64,000 nt of DNA from Prosapia bicincta. Lineage: Eukaryota > Arthropoda > Insecta > Hemiptera > Cercopidae. Where the stretch lies: positions 235,628,643 to 235,692,642 of the forward strand of contig JBAIZL010000002.1 of NCBI GenBank assembly GCA_036971475.1, written 5' to 3'. The first letter of the stretch is position 1; the number at the start of each line of letters is the position of its first letter. The notes under the pieces are model-generated. The model was not told the origin of the DNA and did no database searches. It worked only from the letters and a program-made list of their open reading frames with translations. A program made the position numbers and the translations under genes. Shown piece after piece: positions 48,566 to 60,779 of this stretch.

Positions 48566-49210
48566 TACGACAAGAGAGAGAGAGAGAGGAAAAGGAAGGA
48601 AAGGAGTACTTCTAATCCTACTCCAGAGTCGGAGGCCAAGAGGAATAGACAAGGGTCTAGGCCTGCTGGGTCGGGAGGGCCGTCTTTCTCGTCGATCTCC
48701 GCCAACCTACCGAGGGTTCTTGTGACTTTTGGGGATAGTGTAGGCGTAAGGATGGAGATGGCAGCGTTCAACCACCTTAAGGGCACCGTCATGGACCGGA
48801 TTCTGGACACTCATTGTGGAGGTTTTGTTCCGAGGTTCAGAGACACTTACCTAAGGGATGGAGTCGCAGCATTTATTTGTGCTGAGGAGGAATCGGCAAA
48901 ATGGCTGAGAGAAGTGGTACCGCCAGTTAAGCTCGAGGACGGGACTCAGGCAAGGCTAGTCCTGCCTGATGAACTGATCAAAAGGGTGAAAGTGACGGTG
49001 CTAGTACCACCACCAAAAAGGGAGCCCACTCGGTTGGTCAAGCTCATGGGGATGCAAAACCCAGAAATTGACACTTCAAAGTGGAAGATCCTACAGTGCA
49101 TTGAGCAGGGACCTGCAAGCCTCCTCTGCCTAGAATTGGATGAGGCATCGGCCAGACTATTAAAGGCAAGAGATGGGAAGGCCTTCCTGGGTCTACAGAG
49201 GTCACTTTAA
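48566..49210 (+). pseudogene. ORF1 protein of the non-LTR element
   Basis: Open from 48566 to the stop at 49208-49210. After a basic, repetitive start (R/E/K from a GA run) comes LPRVLVTFGDSVGVRMEMAA through ILDTHCGGFVPRFRDTYLRD and WLREVVPPVKLEDGT, a globular C-terminal domain of the kind annotated in insect genomes as DUF4780. Upstream pieces (from an ATG near 48250) are in other frames, so the N-terminus is broken by indels. It is probably an RNA-binding partner of the element RNA. It ends 66 bases before ORF2. Confidence 0.65.
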
Positions 49211-49275
49211 GTGGAACTCTAAGGACCCGGAAGAGAAGGGCGAGAGAGAGAATCAGGAGAAGGCGTAGGGGTCAG

Positions 49276-52200
49276 TTGGATATGGCTGACCCTCAAGCAA
49301 TGATCCTGCAAATTAACTTGCACCACAGTAAAAGCGCCTCGGTGGTCCTAACCAGGTGCTTAAATGTGAGGCACACATTACCAGCACTTGCGCTAGTGCA
49401 AGAACCGTGGCTGGTCAGGAACCGTATAAGGGGTCTGGCTGCAGCTGGGCGCACCTATGCAAGTGGGGAACATGAGGGGCACAGAGCATGTGTGATAGTC
49501 AGAGGACTAGAAGCCACGCTGTTTCAAGAATTCTCAACTAAAGACCTTGCGGTGGTTAGAATTCGATGTAAGAGCGAGGTAAGTGGGAGCAGGGAGTTCA
49601 TCATGGCCTCCACTTACTGCGCCCATAATAGAGAATCGCCCCCTGCAGAATTACGTAAGTTAGTTCGGTACTGCAGGGAGAGGAATATAGGAATCTTAGT
49701 GGGCTGTGATGCCAATGCTCATGAGGTGTGGAGCAGCACAGTCACAAATGAGCGAGGTGAGGAGCTCCTAGCCTTCTTGATTGAAAAAAACCTTGTGGTT
49801 TTAAACACAGGTGCCGAGCCAACATTTGTCTCTTCAAACAGAATGGAGGTTCTAGATATCACCTTCTGTAATAGACAAATGGTAAGGTGGGTGCATGACT
49901 GGCAGGTTTCGGATGAGCCCTCCATGTCTGATCACCGGATCATCACTGCTACGATGAGGGGAGTTGTCCCCCATGTGGTGTGGCTTAGGAACCCGAGAAG
50001 GACAAACTGGGAAGGTTTTAAGTCCTCGGTGAGGAGGCGGATGTCAGACTTCTGTGGTAAATATGGTACATCAAACGAACTGGAAAATACTGAGGCCTAC
50101 ATCAGGACTGCAATTTCCACGTCGTTTGAGGAAAATTGCCCTCTCTCGCGGATAAACACTGGGCGCGGTAAGCTTAAGTGGAACAGCGAGTTAGAGGCAA
50201 GACGGAAAGAGACTAGAAGGCTCTTTAATAGGGCAAAGAAGAAGAAAACGGCGGAGACCTGGCAGGCATATAAAGACAGCCAGGGTCTCTATAAAAATCT
50301 TATTAAAGAGGTTAAACGTGCTTCTTGGGAAAAGTGGTGCTCAGAGACAAGCACACTGAGTGACACTGCTAGACTGTTTAAGGTGTTAGCAGGTGGACCG
50401 AGGGGAGAGCTTAAGTTTGTCAAGAAGACTGATGGTAGCTTTACCGACACCCCGGAGGAAACACTGCGTCTGCTTATGAGGAACAGTTTTCCCGATATTA
50501 GACCGGTAGGGGATGGTGCTCAAAACCTCCGACATACTGGGCTAAGGGCGGACTGGAATATTGCTGGGCAGGTGATCTCAGCGGAAAAGGTGAGAGAGGC
50601 GATTCTGTCTTTTGAGCCTTTTAAAGCGCCTGGATTAGATAATATTACTCCAGCACTACTACAAAATTGCTTGGAGGAAATAATAGGGTCACTGACAGGA
50701 TTACTCAGAGGCTGTGTTGCCTTGGGTTACACGCCCGGGCAGTGGCTCAAAACGAAAGTTATCTTTATCCCCAAACTGGGGAGGAAAGGTTACACAGAGG
50801 TAAAGGACTTCAGACCTATCAGCCTTACATCTTTCTTGTTAAAGACATTGGAAAGGCTGGTGGACCACTATTTGAAGGAGGGACCTTCGAAGCAGTATCC
50901 GCTTCATCAGGACCAACACGCCTACCAAACTGGTAGGTCAGTGGAGACTGCGCTGTTGTCGGTTGTGGACTTTATTGAGGGTCAGATCAACAACAAGGGA
51001 ATATGTATTGGGGCTTTTCTTGATGTGGAGGGGGCTTTTAATAGTACCTCTAGACTGGCCATCAAGAGAGCAGCTATGGATCACAGGATTTCTAATGGAA
51101 TTATAAATTGGATTATGAGTTCCTTGGAAAACCGGATAAGTACTGCATCCTGGATGGGGTGCACGATAAATGGGATGGTCTCGGAGCGCTGCCCGCAGGG
51201 TGGAGTGTTATCCCCTTTGCTGTAGAGCCTTGTCGTGGACGGCCTACTAAGGACGCTCAGTGGAATGGGTGTCAAGGTGGTAGGATATGCGGATGACATA
51301 GCTATTCTTGTTAGGGGACCATTTGAAGAGGTCCTCAAAGACCTGCTTCAAGAGGCACTCAAGGTAACAGAAGCATGGACCAGGGAGAATGCACTATGCA
51401 TTCAAGGAGAGAAATCTGTGGCACTCATCTTCACTAGGCGATATAAAACTAAATCGCAAAGATGATGGAAGTTGGTAATACCAAAATAAGCTACGTTGAG
51501 AGCGCTAAATATCTGGGAGTTATTCTGGATAGGAAGCTACTCCGGCGTGAGCACTTGGAGGATAAGTGCAAAAAAGCCATAGCTACGTTCTGTCAATGCA
51601 GAGGAGCAATAGGCACGAGATGGGTTGGTCCACGTCAGATGAACTGGATTTATTCCACCATTGTGGTGCGGAGGTTGGTATTTGCCTCAATCGTCTGGGG
51701 GGACAGGGCACAGAAAGAAACAAGTAAAAGAATGCTGGACCGCGCGCAGGGGCTCTTCCTTAAAGGCATAACAGCTACAAGGAAAGCACACCATGTGCGG
51801 CCATGAGGGTTATGTTGGGTTTTCCATCCTTGAGTCTTCAAATTAGGATGGAGGCAATGAAAACTGCATACCGGCTAAGTTGTACCGGGCAGTGGAAGAC
51901 AAGTAGCAAACTTCATAAACAGCTATTTTCGGATTCACTGAAGGAGCTCTGGATAGAACCTCAAAATAAGATACTGTCTCTTAAAAGGGAAACAGGAAAC
52001 TACAAAATTCATATTCCTGCAAGAGAGGCATGGGCGGAGTATAGACCCAGACATGGTGCAATCTGGTTCACCGATGGGTCCAAGATAAAGGAAGGAGTGA
52101 GTGCAGGATTTAGTGGACCGAGACACCATGACAGATTTTGTCATCGCCTGGAGGACTACAACTTTGTCCTCCAGGGGGGGGGGGGTGCTCGCGATCAAAT

Positions 52201-52505
52201 TATGTGCTGAGGAAATAATAGGGTCTGGCAGGAGGGGCAAGACCATCTGGATTTGCTCGGACAGTCAGGCAGCTCTGAAGGCTTTAGGTAAGGCTAGTAC
52301 CAGCTCTAGGCTGGTGGCTGAGACTATAGCTTCTCTAGCAGAGCTGAGTAAGTATAATTCACTCAACCTAACCTGGATTCCAGGACATTCTGGCTGGATA
52401 GGGAATGAGAGAGCTGACGCCTTAGTAAAACAAGGGTGTATAACTCAAGGACCGTTGCTGAGGGTCCCTCCGAGTTTTAGTAATAATAATAATAATAATA
52501 ATAAA
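49276..52505 (+). pseudogene. ORF2: endonuclease, reverse transcriptase, RNase H, with a stop and three frameshifts
   Basis: Residues 1-230: apurinic-type endonuclease (ILQINLHHSKSASVVL, LALVQEPWLV, GCDANAHEVWSS, LDITFC, SDHRIITA). Residues 430-650: RT (FKAPGLDNITP, KVIFIPKLG, FRPISLTSFLLKTLERLVD, AFLDVEGAFN, CPQGGVLSPLL). Then a TAG at 51223-51225 where Trp is expected, and VVGYADDIAIL (catalytic motif). Frameshifts occur near 51455, near 51795 and in a G run at about 52173. RNase H follows: WFTDGSK, ICSDSQAALKAL and WIPGHSGWIGNERAD. The usual RNase H glutamate is lost around the G run. The frame runs into the AAT tail without its own stop. Confidence 0.9.
52481..52505 (+). repeat. (AAT)n tail of the non-LTR element
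   Basis: AATAATAAT... between the coding end and the right target duplication; a short-unit 3' tail copied during target-primed reverse transcription. Confidence 0.85.
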
Positions 52506-52568
52506 TTCACACTAGGTTAGTACATTATTCAATGCTGTGAGTCATGGACAAGACTCTTCTCCATGACT

Positions 52569-53799
52569 CACAGCATTGAATAATGCGTTGACCTAGTGTA
52601 AAACGCATCTGCTGAATAAATCAGTAAGTAATGGTTTTCTTTACCAAGTTAATACAAAATGATGTAATTATACAAAAACCTCAAGATGTACAACACAATT
52701 AATTCATTTTGAATAATGTTAATGATGTAGGTAGCATGATGTTTAATGCAGCACTTCACCACTGAGCTCTGACCTGACTACTCTTTAACTTACGAAAGTT
52801 CCTTTCATTAAAAACATTATAGATACACTGAAAATATTTAAATATATAAGTTTGGAAAATGATAGATTGTACAAAAATAAATTATCTATCACTATTTGTG
52901 ATTGTGTTGAACATTAAACTCTTAAAAACCCCTTTCTTGAAAAATTTATCAATACTAGTTGTTGTGATCTCCTTTTCTTTCCAAATGTCCTATGACTTCT
53001 CTCATTTCCTTTTCGTTTTAAAATTGTGTAGGGGTAGCCAAATTAATGTAGGGGTTTTAAAATTTTGTAGAATTCTTGTCATCAAAATAGTAACATCAAG
53101 TTACGTAATAGTGTAAATAATTGACTTTTTATAACAGTTTCTAAATGTGTATGTTTTACACATTCGTTACTCATCCTTGTTATTCCTCCTCCAATCATCT
53201 TTCTTCAAACAAACCTCTCACTTCTCCACTAAGACCCTTTTCTCCTCTCCCCCATTGATAACTTGATAACAAAAGTACATCCATACAACTTTAATACTTC
53301 ATTTACCTCTGGTCTTACTTAAATCTCTCCATCTTTCATCTTCATATGCATACCCTCGAAGTTGGCCCACAGCATTGAATAATGCGTTGACCTAGTGTAA
53401 AACGCATCTGCTGAATAAATCAGTAAGTAATGGTTTTCTTTACCAAGTTAATACCAAAAGATGTAATTATACAAAAACCTCAAGATGTACAACACAATTA
53501 ATTCATTTTGAATAATGTTAATGATATAGGTAGCATGATGTATAATGCAGCACTTCACCACTGAGCTCTGACCTACTCTTTAACTTACGAAAGTTCCTTT
53601 CATTAAAAACATTATAGATACACCGAAAATATAGAAAATATTTAAATATATGTAAATATATAAATATGGAAATTTATAGATTGTACAAAAAAAAATTACC
53701 TATCACTGTTCTTACAAACTTATTGGAAACGCTATACAGAGCAAATTAGCTTAATTATAATAATTAAACACCCTTGCTACAAATATTAAAATACCCTTA

Positions 53800-53830
<31 letters not shown>

Positions 53831-54432
53831 CCTTTAAATATTTGTAGCAAAGGTTATTGTTGTTTAATTACTACATTTATTGAGATGAAAGTTTACATCC
53901 TCTTTGACTTTTTTTTGTTGCGTTGGCCCATTTGATCTACACAGTATTTGGTTTTCGCTATTTGTGATTGTGTCGAACAGTAAACTCATAAAAACCCCTT
54001 TCTTGAAAAATTTGTCAAAACTAGTTGTTGTGATCTGCTTTTCTTTCCAACTGTCCTATGACTTTTCTCATTTCATTTTCGTTTTAAAATTTTGTAGGGG
54101 TGGCCAAATTAATGTAGAGGTTTTAAAATTTTGTAGAATTCTTGTCATCAAAATAGTAACATTAAGTTACGTAACAGTGTAAATAATTGACTTTTTATAA
54201 CAGTTTCTAAATGTGTATGTTTTACACATTCGTTACTCATCCTTGTTATTCCTCCTCCAATCATCTTTCTTCAAGCAAACCTCTCACTTCTCCACTAAGA
54301 CCCTTTTCTCCTCTCCCCCATTGATAACTTGATGACAAAAGTACATCCATACAACTTTAAAACTTCATTTACCTCTGGTCTTACTTAAATCTCTCCATCT
54401 TTCATCTTCCTATGCATACTCTCGAAGTTGGT
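52569..54432. repeat. Tandem segmental duplication, about 0.8 and 1.06 kb
   Basis: Copy 1 is 52569-53367 and copy 2 is 53368-54432. Both start CACAGCATTGAATAATGCG and end near CTCGAAGTTGG. Copy 2 carries an extra 250 bp (about 53709-53957) absent from copy 1, including a (TA)n tract inside a small inverted repeat (TTGCTACAAATATT / AATATTTGTAGCAA). The frames at 52859-53116 and 53904-54182 are homologous between copies but match nothing I recognise. Confidence 0.85.
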
Positions 54433-56190
54433 TTTAGTACATAATAAGCAAGAAGGAACTTCCAAAAGGTTTTATAAAAACCTTACCAAATCTTATAAAA
54501 CTCTTGCCCTTTCTTCTGTCTCACTTTCTAGGAATCATCAAAACATTACACCAACTGTACCTAAGTATATTTTCGCTGGCTGACTATATAAATAATGTTC
54601 ATCTCACCTAGATGTCCCCAAGCCTACTTGATAAAACTAAGAAAAAACATACATAATAAATGGAAGCTAAAATGAGCTAATTAAACATGTAAATAAGTCA
54701 TTGTATATTTAGTTATCTATAATAAATATAATACTCTGATGCAATACTTTTGTAGAAATAAAAATGTAATAAAACTATTCCAACTTACAGTTAAGTTTAA
54801 AGCCCAATGCCATCATGTAGACCTACTTTTAGAATGGCTAATCGCTTGTACTGGTGAATCAACAAAGCCTTATTGAGCAATTTTTTGTTTGTTTAACAAT
54901 AGATTAAAACCAAAGATATCCAATGATGATAATGTCTTCGGAACATGCAACCTGTTTATCATGTAATTGTGTAGTTGGAATTTAATGTTAATTGTACTTA
55001 TTTATTCCATTAGACTAAACAATTTACAAAACAACAGTGCGTACAAATCTTATTTCATGATAACAGAAAACAAAATTATGACCCCCTTTTATAAACATTT
55101 TACAATCTCCTTTTATTGACTTTTAAATGAAAGTTATGCACTGTCAAAGAAATTTGACAACTCAATAAATACATAATTTAAAAATAAACTTTAAAAAAGT
55201 AAAGTTTCATTAAAACTTTCCATGTGGGCCTAAGCTGAAATTACCACCTCACTGATGCACATATGCTTAAAAGAATCATGCCAAGCAACCAACATTATTA
55301 GTACATCTAATAATTAGACATACTTTTTAATCCAGTTTGTTACTCATTCTCTATCAATCAACAAATTATGGTACATTTGGTTCAAAGTTTTTCTAAAATT
55401 TGTCAATCTGTGGATATTCAAACTTTATTTCCTTCCAAATTGGTAAATGAAACAATCGACGCCTCATAACATTGAATCTATAAATACTCCTTCAGTATGC
55501 ATCCATAGAAGAATAAATGGAAAAAAGATAGTAATGTAGAAAAAAATTCACTAACAAAAATTTTCCAAATAAAAAATAAAATTCAACAATAAAAATAAAA
55601 GCAGTTCAGTGATTGAAACTTATAACTTACGCCTAACATTCACTAAAATGTGATACAGTTTATAATAAATTCAATAAGATATTGTTTAGATATATGAAGA
55701 TAAAATTTAATAACATTAAAATAAAAAAAAATAAAAAAAGAACTAAAGATAGATCCCACTATTAAATTTCAAACTGATGTGAAGAGTTTGAACTCGTTGA
55801 ACGTTTACAAAAGCTTGAGAAACAGTGTATTCATTCTATGCGTAATAGGCATGCTACTGAGGTAATAGATGCATTTGAAAGTCAAAGGTCATTTAGACTA
55901 TATCAATTCAATATATGTAAAAATTAGCTCAATAAATAAAATTTGCAATTGTTGCAATGGCAAAAATGGAAAGATGAAACACTTGGTACATGCAGGTAGG
56001 AGGTAAAATTTCTTTTTTTCCACAGCTTAATGAACCGCCTGAAGTTTAAAAAAAATTAATTTGAGTATTGCATCCCTTATTAAAAAAATTTTTTTGACAA
56101 TGTAAGAAAATAAAATACATTATTCCAAATGACCTCTTTAACATGATATAGGAAATTTACTTCCTATGCATAATAATATTCATACAAATA
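54433..56190. other. No gene seen
   Basis: AT-rich, no frame with recognisable motifs and no terminal repeats. A stretch at 55760-55905 is somewhat less AT-rich but broken by stops. Confidence 0.4.
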
Positions 56191-56191
56191 C

Positions 56192-56527
56192 AGTAGAGTC
56201 TCCATAATTCGAGGTAGATGGAACTGAGACCTCCTCAGATTACCAAAAACTTGGATTACATGGAAATACGTTCCCGTGCATTAGAATAAATAGGAGTTTT
56301 AATGAATCCTAATAATATAGGTAATTAAAAATGCACTACATAAGTTTATAGAACTTTATATGAACATTTCTTGGAAACTTGACTAATTTCCTTTTCATAC
56401 CATATGTATGGCTATAAACATTTCTTGGAAGCCCAACTCATCATTTTCTTTCAAAATGATAAAATAGGCTCAAATAGAAATAGGCTCGAATTTAACTGAA
56501 GCTCGGAATATCAAGACTCTACTGCAT
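56192..56527. mobile_element. MITE of the CAGTAGAGTCTC family
   Basis: Starts CAGTAGAGTCTCCATAATTCGAG and ends CTCGGAATATCAAGACTCTACTG, next to TA on the right. The middle has about two of the CTTGGAAG...CATACC tandem units found at 16.9 kb. 336 bp. Confidence 0.8.
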
Positions 56528-56599
56528 ACTTTATTTCGGATACTGATCAATCATCGCTTCGCTCAAATATTGTTCCTAATTTAAATAGTAAATTTATTG

Positions 56600-57520
56600 A
56601 AATTTTCAAAATGTTTTGTAAAATAATAAAAGCATGTCTAAAATCCTCACCAGCTTCTACATTACATTTAAGAACAAATATAAGAACGCAACTTGGAGGA
56701 CGAAACACAAAATTTCCACTCTACTCAATGTTGGTAATGGAATGATGCCAAATTATCGTGCTATTGCATCTGTTTATTCAAAACTAGCTAATATTGTAAC
56801 AACCATTGCTGATCTTATTTCTAATGTCTACCCTAGCATTGATCTTTCACAGAAACAATACGCATGACTTTGTGAAAGGGCTATTATAACACCACAAAAC
56901 TTATCTGCATCAGAAATTAATTTTATTATTTTAGATCAAGTAAGAGGATAGGCTACAGAGCATCGATCAATTGATGCTGCTGCGAGTACAGAAGATGCTG
57001 TTCACTATCCACAAGATATTTTGAATTCACTTATTCCTGCTGGCTTTTCCCTACATAACTTACAACTTTCTATAATATTATAATGTAATTTAAATCCTCC
57101 ATGATTACATGGCGGTACAAAACTGCGAATAAAAGTAACGCATAGGAATATTATCAAGGCTACTATTCTTACTGGACCACCAGCAATGAGAAATTGCCTT
57201 TATACTCTGTACACCTATGATTCCTACTGATCACAGGAATCATTAACCTATCCTTGACCTTTTCAGTTAAGGAGACTTCAATTCCCCATTAAAGTTTCGT
57301 TTGCTATTACAATGAATTAGGGTCAAGGCCACACATTCAGTATGTTGATATTGATTTGCGCTCTGACTGTTTCTCACATGGACAATTATATGTGGGACTA
57401 TCTATGAATAGGTAATCCATATTCATAAAAATTTAAAATTAACTATTTGATAACGAGTTTTCTTGACATTCCTTTATTATGATATCGCAGCCACAGGCGA
57501 CGGGTAAGCTAATTTTAAAT
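56600..57520 (+). mobile_element. Helitron relic (3' part of the helicase gene)
   Basis: Coding remnants of the Rep/helicase protein are read on the plus strand. A GC-rich hairpin region at 57489-57509 (CGCAGCCACAGGCGACGGGTA then AGCTAA) resembles the terminal hairpin and CTAR end of Helitrons. The 5' end was not found. Confidence 0.65.
56634..57480 (+). pseudogene. Helitron helicase C-terminus, broken
   Basis: In order: LLNVGNGMMPN; LCERAIITPQN; NFIILDQVRG then a stop; ATEHRSIDAAASTEDAVHYP; DILNSLIPAGFSLHNLQL; NLNPP; GGTKLRIKVTHRNIIKATIL; PFQLRRLQFPIKVSFAITMN then a stop; GQGHTF. These correspond to the conserved SF1 helicase motifs of Helitron proteins (Y-P-x-E-F-L-N, L-P-P-H-x-L, N-G-T-R-L, R-x-Q-F-P-V, F-A-M-T-I-N-K-x-Q-G-Q). 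Stops and shifts make it inactive. Confidence 0.85.
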
Positions 57521-57819
57521 AATTCACATGAAACGTTTGAAGAAAAAAATGTTAATGTTTATTTACAAATATATCTAAAACTCTACTTATAGTTTAAAGG
57601 GTTTCTTACATTACATAAAGAAGATACACTTAAACCATTAATTGGTTTTACACACATTTAAAAAATTAACTTAAATACTGAAAGATGAAATTTAAAAATA
57701 ATTTTGAAAGACTTATAATATTAATTATCACACAATCTTATAGAATAACCAAAATAAATTGTATATAATGCATAAAACACATATTACCGCAGAAGTTAAA
57801 ATTAAGCTAAAACACTTGT

Positions 57820-58430
57820 AAATATGTTACACTTGCCTGTAGTAACACTTACTTTTAAAATTGTTGAGAACGGCCGTTTTGGGAGATGTGTCCCATTGTC
57901 AACTCAGACCATAACTGACCTCATGGTTTTTTTTCTAAGTTAAAAAGGGGATATAGGTGTTTTCGGTGAGTATTGGGGGTTATGATGTCAAAAAGAGTAT
58001 GGGTTATAATGTAGTTGGGTGTTGCGTATGTGCATAGGGTGTAGTTTGAAATGTTTGTATATCTCATATTGTTCGGTTGTGTATCATTGGTTATTTTTGT
58101 TTGTATAGCAAATTCCACAGAAACAAAAAAAAAATAGCCAGAACAATATGAAATATAGAAACATTTCAAAGTACATGCTACACACATACTCAACACTACG
58201 TTATAGCTCATACACTTTTTGACATCATAACACCAAATACTCACCAAAAACACCTAGATCTCCACCCTAATATACCACTCCCACTTTAACCTACAAAAAA
58301 CCATGAGGTCAGTTATAGTTTAAGTTGACAATGAGACACATCTCCCGAAATGGCTGTCCTCAACAATTATAAAAGTAAGTGCTACTATAGGCAAATGTAA
58401 CATATTTACAAGTGTTTTTAGTTATAAACT
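57820..58430. repeat. Foldback, family F, about 260-bp arms
   Basis: 57830-58080 and 58135-58400 are inverted: GAGAACGGCCGTTTTGGGAGATGTG / CACATCTCCCGAAATGGCTG, TGACCTCATGGTTTTTT, GGTATATTAGG and ATATTGTTCGG(T). A relative lies at 35370-35740. Confidence 0.75.
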
Positions 58431-60219
58431 AGTAGCTCACGTGAAGATGGAATCAATTATTATTAAGACTGAATATATCAAATGGTTGTAAGAAAAAAAT
58501 TATAAACATATTAAATAAAAAATATTAAAATTAGATAAATAACTTAAATTACAAGCAAATAGTTAAGGTGAAGAAGTACAGGAATATTCCTAATATAAAT
58601 ACAATTCTTATGCTAGTACTAAAACACACTTTTACTCACCAAACTGTTATCCTTATGTTTTTTCATGATCTGTGACTTAAAAATTATGTAAAAAAAAATA
58701 AACAGTATTTACGAAAACTAAGGTTTTCGCGTGCATTTTGTACCTTATATTTTGAACTTACCTTATATAACACTTAAAATTATTCAAAAGTTGACCAAAG
58801 ATGTATATTTGTTATTCATAAGCCTATATCTGGAAGACTGCCTATTAATCTGTGCGCATAGTGAAATACCAGATATATAATTTCCTATGAATGTTTTCAC
58901 CAACATCTCAGTTTAGAAGTTTTTAGACAATTTTGATGAAGAAAATGGTATGTTGATTTTATATCATTTCAAACATTTTTGGATTTATGTAGAAAACTAA
59001 AATGTACATCACATACAAATTTCACACAGCTGTAGCAAAAATATTATTTTGTAAAAATCCCTTTTTGTAAGTCAAAATTGTTTTAACAATTTTTTCTTTT
59101 AATATTGTTATTATTTATCAACAATTTAAAAAATGGTAACAGTTGACTAAATCGTATCCAAATACGAACTATTTTGGGATTTTATAATGGTCGATTTTAG
59201 TAAATTTCACCCACTGAGGTAAACAAAAGAGTTTAACTCAATGCGCTCATTCTGGACTGAATTCCAAGACACAAATATAACTCATGTTTCAGGTAAAACA
59301 AATATTTGACAACCAAATTCCATATTTCTATTATAAATTGTGTTGGCATATCCCCCATTTCTGTGTACGATTTTTCTCTGCACTGTATATTTTATATAAG
59401 TACAAACTTATATAAAATATACAGTGCAGCATGTTTGTTTTATAAAAAAAATATATAAAAGATGATTTTACTTTGAAAGTGAAACCTAAAAAAATGTCAG
59501 TTATTTTTTAAAAAAATAGTAACTAAATGTTCATACATTTATAATTATGTGTAACAATATTAATCTACATAACAAAATAAAAATTATAAGCTTTCCCTAT
59601 ACTTAATGGTTTTACATCATTAAAAAAATTTTCAAATCGACAACTACCAACAAACAGTCTAGTGTGCTTCTGAAAAAATATCATTCTGCATTTATATCAA
59701 ATTAATTCCTTGCCTGATCATTGTAACTGAAATTAACCTCAATTGTTGATTTTTTTAAATTTACAGAACACAAGTAATAAGCAAAATAAAATTTACCAGT
59801 AACACTACATACTTTTACATTAAATAATTTCATACGCTACATTAAAACATAAACCAAGAAGAAACAAATGCACTCCCTCTCTCCTTTTGAGTAAAAGCCT
59901 AGCAGGTTGAGCTTCATCAATTAAATGACAATTTCGAAAATCGTCAGCAAGTAAGTTATTAGTTCTTCAAATAACTACTTTTGTCCTTTTAAATTTACGA
60001 TTGAATTCAAAATGTAATTTCTTCTATTAGATCATTTAGTACTATCACCAAAGTAGTTTAAAACGAAGATCTGGCTTACCTCTTTATACTATGCACAAAA
60101 AATTCTCATAGTTGAAATGAGGGTCTTTGTCATCCATTAATCCACAATGTATTCCCATTTAACTCCAACCAGGAAGAATAAGTGTGGTGAAGCATTTATA
60201 ATCCAACAGAAACCATAAG
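58431..60219. other. No gene seen
   Basis: AT-rich. A 30-nt stretch 58640-58669 (minus) is bounded by a good acceptor (AAGTCACAG) and donor (GTGAGT) and reads IMKKHKDNSL, but nothing nearby connects to it. A perfect 24-bp-arm palindrome lies at 59378-59429. Confidence 0.35.
59378..59429. repeat. Perfect 24-bp inverted repeat with 4-base loop
   Basis: CTGCACTGTATATTTTATAT-AAGT, ACAA loop, and its exact reverse complement. Not obviously linked to a gene or element. Confidence 0.8.
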
Positions 60220-60470
60220 GGTACAAAGTTTCCGTGAAGTTTTTAGATATCGAAATCTTGTTCCTGTTCATGACAAGTTGGTTGTTAATTACTTATTACA
60301 CTTTTGCTATTACTTGCGGCCAGACTTTTGTTAACTAAAGGTTGTTAAATTGTTAAATTACACTTGACGAAAATGTTTCCACCAAGTGTTAGTTGACAAT
60401 TTAACAACCTTTAGTTAACAAAAAGTCTGGTTGCAAGTAATAGCAAAAGTGTAATAAGTTTTTAAAATTA
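60220..60470. repeat. Family E foldback, partly deleted
   Basis: Inverted arms of CTTATTACACTTTTGCTATTACTTG and TTTGTTAACTAAAGGTTGTT meet near 60375. The box and hairpin seen at 44679-44714 are gone; only ACTTGACGAAAATGTTTCC remains at the centre. Confidence 0.7.
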
Positions 60471-60779
60471 TTGGAGGTATGGTAGTTCGTAGCACTCAAG
60501 AGCAGTCCTAAGTCATTCGGCCAATATGGGCACCAATGTTGTAATATTTTAAAGTCAATTGTGATGTAAACAAGTTCTGAATTTGAAGATAATAATTTTG
60601 TCATAGAATGATTATATCAAACTCCTAATAATTTTACTACTTACAAATTATTTGTATTTGTTAGTGTGTGAGTATGTGGGGTGGGTGTGAACTGCATCTG
60701 TTACAAAATAAGTAAATTGTTTGTATGTGGGAGTATGTGTGTATGTGTACTGTATCTAGGTAGTTATCCTGGCGCCAGC

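Larger units (their letters stand above)
47796..52505 (+). mobile_element. Non-LTR retrotransposon (R1/LOA-like group), 4.7 kb, full length but mutated
   Basis: Lies exactly between the 12-bp duplications. It has a GC-rich 5' UTR with a candidate self-cleaving RNA at its first base, ORF1, ORF2 with endonuclease, RT and RNase H, and a (AAT)n tail at 52481-52505. Base composition is clearly richer in GC than the surroundings. Presence of both ends shows it is not 5'-truncated, unusual for such elements. Several shifts and stops disable both ORFs. Confidence 0.93.
47737..52660. repeat. PLE-5-derived foldback, split by the non-LTR insertion
   Basis: The left arm is 47737-47795 plus 52518-52548 and the right arm is 52555-52660. 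Both have TTACTGATTTATTCA..., ACGCRTTTYACACTAGGTC and CATTATTCAATGCTGTGAGTCATGG. The non-LTR element 47796-52505 sits inside the left arm. Confidence 0.75.

Noticed and set aside
52859..53116. Two homologous ORFs in the tandem duplication (with 53904-54182)
   Set aside because: They are similar only because the DNA is duplicated; no start context, motif or codon bias supports a protein.
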